From Deltaproteobacteria bacterium (GTDB lineage: Bacteria; SAR324; JACQKK01): 64,000 bases of DNA. The stretch is taken from contig JAOUEW010000001.1 in assembly GCA_029858505.1 (NCBI GenBank), positions 186,001 to 250,000 of the forward strand, read 5' to 3'. Made by a program: the position numbers and the translations under genes. Position 1 is the stretch's first letter. Each line of letters begins with the position of its first letter. Below the pieces are notes generated by a model that was given only the letters and a program-made list of their open reading frames with translations, was not told the DNA's origin and did no database searches. Of this stretch, positions 51,867 to 59,042 are shown one piece after another.

Positions 51867-52251
51867 ATCGGTTTCTCCTTCAGAACCGCTCTTTTCTCCG
51901 GACCATCCGGTGAAAAGGGCTAAGTTCGTTGGTATCTGCCCACAACTGCCCCAGAATGCAAACTCAAAAGGTGAAAAAAGCAGAGGCCTCTTCAAGCCGA
52001 TAACTTTTTCCGCCCTTTGGGGCCAAATTACCCGAGGACTATCGGTGTTTTTCGGTGTTGGTAACGGTCAAAACGAAGGCGTTTGGTTTGAATTGTTTCC
52101 AACCCAAAGCAAACGTAGGAACCAAATTTCTGATGATTATCTCGTCAGACGAGGAGATCATCAGAAAAACCTTTGTTATCACACCGAACACACCCTTCCT
52201 CTCATGATCCCTTTATAGCAGAACTCTGGGTGGATGTCAAACAGCGACGCA
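51867..52251. other. Gene-free interval between the FecR gene and a PilZ gene
   Basis: No ORF with coding character is seen in these 385 bp. The interval is A/T-richer than average and should contain the promoter of the leftward FecR-domain gene. Its one clear structure is the long palindrome at 52127-52167. Confidence 0.5.
52127..52167. repeat. 41-bp palindrome upstream of the FecR-domain gene
   Basis: TTTCTGATGAT (52127-52137) is the exact reverse complement of ATCATCAGAAA (52157-52167). Inside it CTCGTC faces GACGAG. The structure could be a strong hairpin in RNA or a large operator in DNA. It lies about 260 bp before the FecR-domain start and 85 bp after the end of the leftward PilZ gene, so a terminator for that gene is also possible, although its T-run is short. 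Confidence 0.6.
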
Positions 52252-52614
52252 TCACACGCTGGCCTCCAGAAAACGCTCCAGGTAGAGCTCGTCTAGCATG
52301 CTGCCATCCTCTGGGGTTTCTCCCCCGGTGATGTGGATGCCGCAGGTGGGAAAACCCGCGGGGTCCATCTTGGTGTGCCGAACTTGGCCCAGCAGGCTGA
52401 GGGGAATGCTGCGTTGGGCCGAATCGGTGACCTCGAAGGCCAACTGCACCTGGCTGCCAGGGGTGGGGGTGACCCCCTCTGTTTTCAGCAGCAGGCCCCC
52501 GGTGGCGAAGTCTATGATGTGAAAGTAGAAAAACTCTCCGCGGGGAAGGATTTTCCCCGTGCCCGAGGCGTGGAGAGACAGCCTGGTGCGAATCCGGTGG
52601 TTGGCGGTATTCAT
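52252..52614 (-). CDS. PilZ-domain protein (single domain)
   Basis: A 120-residue PilZ protein. The Arg-x-x-x-Arg element (Arg-Ile-Arg-Thr-Arg) is at the N-terminus. The (D/N)xSxxG motif is Asp-Phe-Ala-Thr-Gly-Gly, with Ala in place of Ser, so c-di-GMP binding may be weaker. AGGA precedes the ATG. It stands alone beside the tRNA-Sec gene. Confidence 0.75.
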   Translation of the reverse strand: MNTANHRIRTRLSLHASGTGKILPRGEFFYFHIIDFATGGLLLKTEGVTPTPGSQVQLAFEVTDSAQRSIPLSLLGQVRHTKMDPAGFPTCGIHITGGETPEDGSMLDELYLERFLEASV

Positions 52615-52829
52615 GAGGGTTCCTGGTAGAAGGCCAAGCCGGGGCCTGGCCGATGGGATGAATCCTCCCGGATCTGCTACATTTTTTCTATTCTATCTCT
52701 TTTTCGTTTTCTTTCTTTCTCTATCTTTGTCCGTCCTATCAAAACTCAGGAGAAAACAACAGATTTCCAGTGAATGAGCGGTTTGCGGTGAGCGGCTGCG
52801 GGCCAAAGCATAAAAAATGAAGAAGATAA

Positions 52830-52928
52830 TGGCGGAGATGCGTGGGAATCGAACCCACCCGAAGCGATGTTCTCACCCCGCGCGCGGGTTTGAAGCCCGG
52901 GGAGCCCACCAGTGACTCAACCATCTCC
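52830..52928 (-). tRNA. selC: tRNA-Sec (anticodon TCA)
   Basis: The reverse strand folds as a selenocysteine tRNA. It has a long acceptor (GGAGATG / CATCTCC), a 6-bp D-stem with a tiny loop, anticodon loop CTTCAAA with TCA, a long variable arm, and a T-arm GTGGG-TTCGATT-CCCAC. Discriminator G and encoded CCA follow at 52833-52830. The length of ~96-99 nt matches selC. This shows that UGA is decoded as selenocysteine somewhere in this genome. Confidence 0.93.
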
Positions 52929-53113
52929 GTGATCTGTATCTTATGGTCGGCTGACAGATATTCTAACTGAAATGCTCCCGCCGCCCAACCCCCCCCGCGG
53001 GCAAGATAGGCGAATATAGGCTATTGAGTTTTATTTTTGGATGGGGGTATCCTCTGAGATATGGATTTTCCGGGAAGTTCCGGGGGTGAACCCGGCTAGG
53101 AAAATTGAATCAT

Positions 53114-53186
53114 GGGGATGTAGCTCAGCTGGGAGAGCACGACGCTGGCAGTGTCGGGGTCAGGGGTTCGATCCCCCTCATCTCCA
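53114..53186 (+). tRNA. tRNA-Ala (anticodon GGC)
   Basis: A standard 73-nt cloverleaf. The acceptor is GGGGATG/CATCTCC, the D-arm contains AGCTCAGCTGGGAGAGC, and the anticodon loop CTGGCAG has GGC. The T-arm is AGGGG-TTCGATC-CCCCT and the discriminator is A. CCA is not encoded. It is not linked to an rRNA operon. Confidence 0.95.
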
Positions 53187-53431
53187 CTATGAATCTGATG
53201 TTGAAGTTGATTTTGACTTTGAATCGAAGCTTTTGAATGTTGTGGGAAGGGTCTGGGAAGCCGGTTGACGTTGGGCTGGTTTTTCTTTCCCTCCGCGCAG
53301 GTCATCGTTTCTTCGTTCTGGTTTTTCCTTCCATCGTCCTGCCTGTTTGTTCTGGCTTGTCTCTGGGGATTCTCCTCCTCCATTTTCCACCCCCCCCTTG
53401 GCTTTAGGCTTGCAGCGTGGAGAGATTCTCT

Positions 53432-53665
53432 TTGCTCGAATCCTCCGGCTACTTTTTTCAACCGTTCGGGAGACATAGACTGGACGGAAACAATCATATC
53501 CCCCACCGGCTTCGATCTATTCCCCCCTCCCTGATTGGGGAGGGGGGCAGGGGGGAGAGGTGCTGTTGGGAGGGGAAAGGTTTTAATCCAACGGTTATGC
53601 GATTCATCCGTTCGGAAAACAAAGACCGGACGGAAGCAAGTGCCTAACTATTCGGCTTCGAGGAT
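53432..53665. repeat. Mosaic intergenic repeat, copy 6
   Basis: Two ~80-bp modules (53434-53516 and ~53587-53663) flank the CCCCCCTCCCTGATTGGGG hairpin. Its ~58-bp core (53520-53577) is identical to 31391-31449. It lies just downstream of trpE(G) and fills most of the 53187-53671 gap. Confidence 0.88.
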
Positions 53666-53671
53666 AGAACC

Positions 53672-55843
53672 TTACTTTCCTACTTTGGCCAGGAACACGG
53701 CGAACAGGTTTTCGATCAGCCGCTGCCCGGCGTCTTGCTCCAGGGTAAGGATGGACTCTGGATGAAACTGCACTGAGCAGATGGGCAGGGTTTTGTGCCC
53801 CATGGCCATGATGGTGCCGTCTTGGGTGCGGGCCCACACCTCCAGCTCTTGGGGCAGGCTGTCCGGCTCCAGGTACAAGCTGTGATAGCGCCCGGCGGTA
53901 AAGGGGTTGGGCAGCCCTTTGAAGAACCCCTGCTCTTGGTGATGGATGGGGTGGGGCTTGCCGTGCACTGGGGTGGGCAGCACCCCCAGCTTTCCGCCAA
54001 AGAACTCTCCAATGCCCTGGTGACCCAGGCACACCCCGAACAGGGGAATGTTCCGCTCCACGGCCAGTTGAACAACCTGGCCCACCCCCCGCTCCGCCGG
54101 AGAACCCGGACCGGGAGACAGAAAGATCAGATGGGGTTTCAGGTCGTCTAGAAGTTGGGGGGGGAAGGGCCAGCGCACCGTGGTGACCTGAGCCCCGGTC
54201 ACCCGCACGTAACTGGCCAGGGTGTGCACAAAGCTGTCCAGAAAATCCACGAACAGCACCCGGCGGCCTTCCCCGGCCCGGCGGGGCCGGGCGGCCCCCC
54301 CAGGAATGGGTTTGGGGGCAGTTTCTCCCAGGGTGGCTTCCAGAAAGGCCTGGGCCTTCACCCGGGTTTCCCGCTCTTCCAAAGCCGGGGTGGAGTCGTA
54401 CAGCAGGGTGGCTCCGGCCCGCACCCGGGCCCAGCCGTTTTCCAGATGAATGGTGCGCAGGGTCATGCCGGTGTTCATGCCCCCGGCGGCGGAGACGTAC
54501 CCCACCGCCCCGCTGTACCAGCGGCGGGGAGATTTCTCCAGGCTTTCAATGACCCGCAGGGCCATGGGCTTGGGCGAACCGGTAACGGTGCAGGCCCACA
54601 GGTGGGTGGTAAAGGCGTCCAGGGCGTCTAAGCCTGGGGCCAGTTCGCCTTCCAGGTGATCCACGGTGTGCACCAGCCTGGAATAAGGTTCTATCAGCCG
54701 CCGACCGATGAGCTTCACGCTGCCCGGCACGCACACCCGGGTCAGGTCGTTGCGGTCCACGTCGGTGCACATGGTCAGTTCGCTTTCTTCCTTTTCCGAG
54801 GCCATCAGTTCTTTGATGTTGCGGGCCGTTTCCATGGGAGAGTCTCCCACCGGCACCGTGCCAGAGATGGGGCTGGTTTCCACCCGGCTGCCCGCCACCC
54901 GCACGAACATTTCCGGGCTGGCCCCCACCAACTGTTCTTCGCCCAGGTTTAAGCAAAAACTGTAGGGGCTGGGGTTGCTTTTCACCAACCGCCGAAAGAT
55001 GGCCGTGGGGGGCTGGCCAGAGGGCATGGAAAACGTTTGCGAAAGCACCACCTCGAAGTGGTCGCCCACCCGGCAGCCTTCCCGCACCCGCTCCACCTTG
55101 GCCATGAACTCTTGGGGGGTGTGGTCGCTGGTAAATTCCCCCGCCGGGCGGGGCGGGGGCGGGGGCAGGGGGTCGCCGCCCTGGCCCCCTTGAGAGGCCG
55201 GGCCCTGGGGGGTGTCGAATTCGAAGCGAACTTCCACCGCTTGCTCTTTGCGGCGGTCCACCATCACCAGGCGGGTGGGCAAAAACACCCGGCAGTCTGG
55301 CTTGGTGGCGTCGCGGGGCAGGGTTTGATCAAAGGTCTCGAACTGAAACACCAAGTCGTAGCCAAAGGCCCCATACCAGCCCAGCTCTTCCTCGCCGCAG
55401 GCCAAATGGGCCAGCAGGGCCCGCACCACCGAAAAGAACCCCGGCTGGCGGCTGCGCTCTTCCTCAGAAAAAAACGCCGGGGGCTGTTGGGCCAAGCCGG
55501 TGATCCGGTCTTCCCGCTCTTCCACCTGTTCCAGGTGGGGGTGGCGCAGGGCCGGGGCCAGCAGGGGCAGCAGCCGGCGGCCTTCGCCGTTCAGGGCCTT
55601 TAGCTCGAAGCGCCGCCCATAGGCCGAAAGCTCCAAGGGGGGGGCCAAAAAGCCGATGTCCCAGCGGGCGTAACGGTTGGGCACCTCGTAGTTGCTCACC
55701 AGCAGCCCCCCCTTGTGGGCGTCTAGCCCTTGCCACACGTCGTTCAGGGCCGTGGCGGGGTCCAGGGGGCGGTCGTGGCGGGTGCCGGTTAAACCCCCGG
55801 CGGTCTTGAACGCCCGTTGCTGGGGGGTGGTGGCCAATTCCAT
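53672..55843 (-). CDS. trpE(G): Fused anthranilate synthase TrpE(G)
   Basis: Makes anthranilate from chorismate and glutamine, first step of tryptophan synthesis. The 723-residue protein joins the TrpE chorismate-binding component (~1-505: Leu-Val-Gly-Ala-Ser-Pro-Glu-Met, Asp-Val-Asp-Arg-Asn-Asp, and Gly-Ala-Val-Gly-Tyr) to a TrpG glutamine amidotransferase (~530-723). The amidotransferase has nucleophile Cys605 in Gly-Val-Cys-Leu-Gly-His-Gln and the C-terminal Phe-His-Pro-Glu-Ser catalytic pair. The start at 55843 has AGGA eight bases upstream; an ATG at 55852 is too close to it. Such fusions are typical of alphaproteobacteria. A leader peptide and attenuator precede it. Confidence 0.95.
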   Translation of the reverse strand: MELATTPQQRAFKTAGGLTGTRHDRPLDPATALNDVWQGLDAHKGGLLVSNYEVPNRYARWDIGFLAPPLELSAYGRRFELKALNGEGRRLLPLLAPALRHPHLEQVEEREDRITGLAQQPPAFFSEEERSRQPGFFSVVRALLAHLACGEEELGWYGAFGYDLVFQFETFDQTLPRDATKPDCRVFLPTRLVMVDRRKEQAVEVRFEFDTPQGPASQGGQGGDPLPPPPPRPAGEFTSDHTPQEFMAKVERVREGCRVGDHFEVVLSQTFSMPSGQPPTAIFRRLVKSNPSPYSFCLNLGEEQLVGASPEMFVRVAGSRVETSPISGTVPVGDSPMETARNIKELMASEKEESELTMCTDVDRNDLTRVCVPGSVKLIGRRLIEPYSRLVHTVDHLEGELAPGLDALDAFTTHLWACTVTGSPKPMALRVIESLEKSPRRWYSGAVGYVSAAGGMNTGMTLRTIHLENGWARVRAGATLLYDSTPALEERETRVKAQAFLEATLGETAPKPIPGGAARPRRAGEGRRVLFVDFLDSFVHTLASYVRVTGAQVTTVRWPFPPQLLDDLKPHLIFLSPGPGSPAERGVGQVVQLAVERNIPLFGVCLGHQGIGEFFGGKLGVLPTPVHGKPHPIHHQEQGFFKGLPNPFTAGRYHSLYLEPDSLPQELEVWARTQDGTIMAMGHKTLPICSVQFHPESILTLEQDAGQRLIENLFAVFLAKVGK

Positions 55844-56052
55844 GGAATACATCCTTCGAGAAATGATGGTTGAGATTTCTCCCGCTCCTTTTCCGCGGGG
55901 GAGAGCACAGGGCGTTGCGTTCCTGAATTCACCAGGGCTGATTTTATCGGGGGCTTTGCACCCTTCGCCTCCTTGTTTCCATCAAAAGCCCTGGTTATGC
56001 AAATGTCTTGTATATGTATGGCCATCAAAGAATCGCCATCAAAAAACGCAAT

Positions 56053-56092
56053 AAAAAAACCGTGGGGTGCCCCCGCTGGGGAACCCGCACGG
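56053..56092 (-). terminator. Attenuator hairpin of trpE(G)
   Basis: On the reverse strand a long G/C-rich hairpin (56092-56060, CCGTG...CACGG outer arm) is followed by seven T (56059-56053). It lies about 210 bp before trpE(G) and 28 bp after a Trp-rich leader ORF. Upstream segments can pair in alternative ways: TGGCGG with CCGCCA, or CCCGC with GCGGG of the terminator's 5' arm. Confidence 0.8.
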
Positions 56093-56120
56093 CTTGGCCG
56101 CACGATTGGCGGGCAGAGGT

Positions 56121-56225
56121 CTACCGGCCATTCCCAGGGGAAAGTTGCCCGTTGTGCCGCCAGCGCCAAAGGGCGCCGGAGCCCCCAAGGGCCTTGAACG
56201 TAGAAATGGGAAGGCAAGCGGTCAT
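56121..56225 (-). CDS. trpL: trp leader peptide (34 residues, Trp-Arg-Trp)
   Basis: A 34-codon ORF from the ATG at 56225 with Trp at 20 and 22 (Leu-Trp-Arg-Trp-Arg). Stalling at these codons under tryptophan shortage would cover the first pairing segment and favour the antiterminator. The ribosome site is weak, as is common for some leader ORFs, and the start could be one of the internal codons. Support comes from the Trp codons, the following terminator and trpE(G) downstream. Confidence 0.7.
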   Translation of the reverse strand: MTACLPISTFKALGGSGALWRWRHNGQLSPGNGR

Positions 56226-56631
56226 GGAGAAGCCCGATGGATGAAGGTCTTGGATGGTTATCCCACATCGTAGGCGGGCCTGACAAGGGGAGGAAATCTC
56301 CCCGGTTTTCCCCGCCCAGGGGCGGTGCCCAATTGCTTCGTGGCTTCAAACCTGTAATCAAAAATAATCCGGCATTCAGGGGGTGAACGCGGCGCAATGT
56401 GTGTCGTAATGTTATATATGGGTTTTTAGGACGGAAATCGAATTGCTTGCAAAAAATGCGTAAATAAATCAGCGCAAATTTTAATCAAAATAAGAAACAT
56501 TATGGAGAATTCGTGAACGTCCTTGCCGTCAGAAAATCTTTTGATAGGATCAAACCAACGATTCACCGGAGGTCGTCCCGTTCTTATCTAGGGCCCTCTT
56601 GAACCGTCCATCATCATCCGGGAGGAGACCG
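56226..56631. other. Divergent promoter region between trp leader and PilZ cluster
   Basis: No ORF with coding character is seen in these 406 bp. The stretch 56400-56560 is A/T-rich and should hold the leftward trp promoter and the rightward PilZ promoter. For the latter TTGCCG (56523-56528) and TAGGAT (56545-56550) stand 16 bp apart. No clear Trp-repressor palindrome was found. Confidence 0.4.
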
Positions 56632-56976
56632 ATGAACTCACAACTTAGCAGTGCCGCCCCCAAACCAGAACTCCGCGCCGAGACCCGGCGGAAATTTTTA
56701 CCCCCCGTGCGGGTGCAAATGCCCGTGGGAATGAAATCCTTTCCCCTGGTGGATATTTCCTTGGGCGGGCTGGCGTTTTTGTCCGATGCCCCCATGGGCG
56801 AGGGAAAATGGGTGCAGGTGAGCCCCATGGCCTTCAGCCCCATTCCCTTAGAGGTGCTTCGCTGCGAGGTATCGAGCGAAGCCGGGTTCAAGTTCCGCAT
56901 CAGCGGCCGGTTCGACAAGGCCCTCGATTCCACCAAAATCAGCAAAATGGTCGAAACCCTGAAGGGAATGGGTTGA
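56632..56976 (+). CDS. PilZ-domain protein, first of a three-gene run
   Basis: A 114-residue PilZ protein. The (D/N)xSxxG motif is Asp-Ile-Ser-Leu-Gly-Gly; the basic element is only partly conserved (Thr-Arg-Arg-Lys-Phe). GGGAGGAG lies four bases before the ATG. It shares the Pro-Leu-Val-Asp-Ile-Ser-x-Gly-Gly-x-x-Phe-Leu-Ser core with the next two genes, so the three are paralogues from tandem duplication. Confidence 0.8.
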   Translation: MNSQLSSAAPKPELRAETRRKFLPPVRVQMPVGMKSFPLVDISLGGLAFLSDAPMGEGKWVQVSPMAFSPIPLEVLRCEVSSEAGFKFRISGRFDKALDSTKISKMVETLKGMG

Positions 56977-57160
56977 GTATCCCCGGCGGGTGCGGTTGAT
57001 GGACCGGATGAAGCAGAAGATTCCACATGGCCCAGAAGAAGAATTCTTCCGGGCCATTTTATTTGGAGGGTTTTTTGTTGGGTAAGCCTTGCCGTGCCTG
57101 TTCTTTTTTTTTTCGGGAGGATTGTGGTAAATTAACACCAGGGGGAGAAAGAGGACGCCC

Positions 57161-57646
57161 ATGAACAGCAAAGATTGGGGCCGCCGCATCACCACGGTGG
57201 GCCAAAAACCAGAGATTCGCCAGGCAGAATCCACTCAAGAGACAGTCCCATCTCCTGCCCAGCAGGCCTCTGCCCCCCAGGACCCGGCCAAGACTTCCGC
57301 CCACCAAAAACAGACGGCCAAAGAAGCGGCCGATAGCCGCCGCCGCCACCCACGGGTGATGTATGACCTGTCCGAGGGCACCCGGGTGCCCATTGGAGAG
57401 CAACGCTACCCCCTGGTGGACATTTCCGAGGGGGGCATCTGCTTTCTGTCGGACACCGAATGGCGGGCGGGAACCATCATCAAGTTCAACCCGGTGGCCG
57501 CCACCGAAATTGACCTCACGGTGCTGAAGGTACTCCCCAACCACGATCCCGCCTACCCCGACCATCCCTATCGGGTGCATACCGGGTTCCCCAACGATTT
57601 GCCCCACGGGCTGTTCCAATTGGTGCGGGAACGTTTTTATCGGTAA
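57161..57646 (+). CDS. PilZ-domain protein, second of a three-gene run
   Basis: A 161-residue protein. About 55 N-terminal residues are Gln/Ala/Pro-rich and likely disordered. The PilZ domain follows, with Arg-Arg-His-Pro-Arg (RxxxR) and Asp-Ile-Ser-Glu-Gly-Gly-Ile-Cys-Phe-Leu-Ser. The C-terminus ends in a short helix with Arg-Glu-Arg-Phe-Tyr-Arg. The closest relative is the third gene of the run, which shares the same core and tail. AGAAAGAGG precedes the ATG. Confidence 0.85.
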   Translation: MNSKDWGRRITTVGQKPEIRQAESTQETVPSPAQQASAPQDPAKTSAHQKQTAKEAADSRRRHPRVMYDLSEGTRVPIGEQRYPLVDISEGGICFLSDTEWRAGTIIKFNPVAATEIDLTVLKVLPNHDPAYPDHPYRVHTGFPNDLPHGLFQLVRERFYR

Positions 57647-57767
57647 TTGTCAGTTTAGGCACTCCTTTTGCTTTATCTTTTCCTGACAACGCGGTCCGGT
57701 GATCCCGGACCCGGTGAAATCCGGAACGTATCCGGTTTTATCCCTTTGTTCAGGAAAGGATTTATCC

Positions 57768-58214
57768 ATGGCCCGTGCCCAAACCCCGGCGGCGCAACCC
57801 CAGGCTGCCCAACCCCTGCATGTCATTCCCACCACCCATTGGACCCGCCCCGGGGCCGAGTTTGGGCAGAAACCCACCGGCAAAGAGAAGCGCCGCCATA
57901 CCCGGGTGATCTATGACCCCACCAATGGTCCCCGGGTGATGGTGGACGACTACCAATTCCCCCTGGTGGATGTATCTGAGGGGGGGATTTGCTTCCTGTC
58001 CAGCATTCAGTGGCGCCGGGGGCAAATTCTGGAGTTCAACCCCCTGGCCCGCACCCAGATGGACCTGAAAATTTTACGGGCCGAGAAAGACAAACAGGGG
58101 CTGATGGAGAATTTCCCCTACCGGGTGAATGCCCAGTTTGCCCAAGACGTGCCCAAAGCCATGCTGAACTACATGATGCAGCGGTTTTATGACTGGAAGG
58201 AAAAACCGGAATAA
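57768..58214 (+). CDS. PilZ-domain protein, third of a three-gene run
   Basis: A 148-residue protein with a ~45-residue Pro/Gln-rich start. The PilZ domain carries Arg-Arg-His-Thr-Arg and Asp-Val-Ser-Glu-Gly-Gly-Ile-Cys-Phe-Leu-Ser, so both c-di-GMP-contacting motifs are intact. Its C-terminal helix has Met-Gln-Arg-Phe-Tyr. AAGGA lies seven bases before the ATG. The gene faces the convergent MBL-fold gene and ends the PilZ run. Confidence 0.85.
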   Translation: MARAQTPAAQPQAAQPLHVIPTTHWTRPGAEFGQKPTGKEKRRHTRVIYDPTNGPRVMVDDYQFPLVDVSEGGICFLSSIQWRRGQILEFNPLARTQMDLKILRAEKDKQGLMENFPYRVNAQFAQDVPKAMLNYMMQRFYDWKEKPE

Positions 58215-58231
58215 CCCGGCTGGATTCCCCG

Positions 58232-58945
58232 CTACATGGCGGTCTTGTCTTCGGCCAGCAGCCCGGCGTGGCGGTTGGCCGGCAGGGCTTGGTCAATGTA
58301 GCGGGGGTAGGGCAATTTCAACTCCTTCATGAGCTTCACAAAGTCGCCCTCGCTGCGCCCGCCACCCAGCCGTTCATTGTGCTTCTTCTCTTCTCCCACC
58401 GTAGACATCGTCATGCCGTTGTAGTCGTGGCCGGGGTACACCGCCGTGGTGTCTGGCAAAGCAAAGATTTGCTCGTGGATGGAGCGGTATAGCCGGGCCG
58501 GGTCCCCTTGTTGAAAATCGGTGCGACCGCACTTGCGAATCAATAGGGCATCGCCAGTGAAGGCCATGGCCCGGTCGTCGGAGATAAAACTCATGCAGCC
58601 GCTGGTGTGGCCGGGGGTGGCCCGCGCCTCCACATGGTGCCGGCCAAAGGGCACCTTGTCGCCATGGCCCAGATACTTGTCGGCGTTTTCTACCCCGGCG
58701 TCTTTGGAGATGGCCACCTGGCAGCCGGTGCGGGCCCGCAGCAGCCCGGCGCCAGTGATGTGATCGGCATGGGCGTGGGTGTCTAGGGTCCATTTCAGGG
58801 TGAGCCCCAGGGCCTTCAGCAGCCCCAGGTCCCGGTCCACTTTTTCCCGCACGGGGTCAATCAGCACGGCCTCGCCGGTGGCTTCATCGGCCAATAGGTA
58901 AGTGTAGGTCGAGGTATCGGGTTCAAACAGTTGTCGGAAGATCAT
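58232..58945 (-). CDS. MBL-fold hydrolase, persulfide dioxygenase (ETHE1)-like
   Basis: A 237-residue metallo-beta-lactamase-fold protein. ETHE1-type enzymes oxidise glutathione persulfide to sulfite. It has the metal site His57-x-His59-x-Asp61-His62, a further His in Thr-Pro-Gly-His-Thr, Asp in Phe-Thr-Gly-Asp-Ala, and Pro-Gly-His-Asp-Tyr. The Gly-Arg-Thr-Asp-Phe-Gln motif is seen in ETHE1 relatives. GGAG lies six bases before the ATG at 58945. It follows the MFS-rhodanese gene on the same strand with a 97-bp gap, so the two may share a sulfur pathway. Confidence 0.85.
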   Translation of the reverse strand: MIFRQLFEPDTSTYTYLLADEATGEAVLIDPVREKVDRDLGLLKALGLTLKWTLDTHAHADHITGAGLLRARTGCQVAISKDAGVENADKYLGHGDKVPFGRHHVEARATPGHTSGCMSFISDDRAMAFTGDALLIRKCGRTDFQQGDPARLYRSIHEQIFALPDTTAVYPGHDYNGMTMSTVGEEKKHNERLGGGRSEGDFVKLMKELKLPYPRYIDQALPANRHAGLLAEDKTAM

Positions 58946-59042
58946 GGGATTCTCCAGGGATAAAGGAGTGTGTGTTTTTGTTTGGTGACTGTGTACGGCC
59001 AACTCCGGTTTCAAAAAAACGTAGAGCGACAAGGTGACAAGT

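Noticed and set aside
53041-53268. 75-codon ORF across the tRNA-Ala gene
   Set aside because: It reads through a well-folded tRNA and has no coding support.
55789-56397. 202-codon minus-strand frame over the trp leader
   Set aside because: It spans the attenuator hairpin and overlaps trpE(G) out of frame; only the 34-codon leader fits the regulatory layout.
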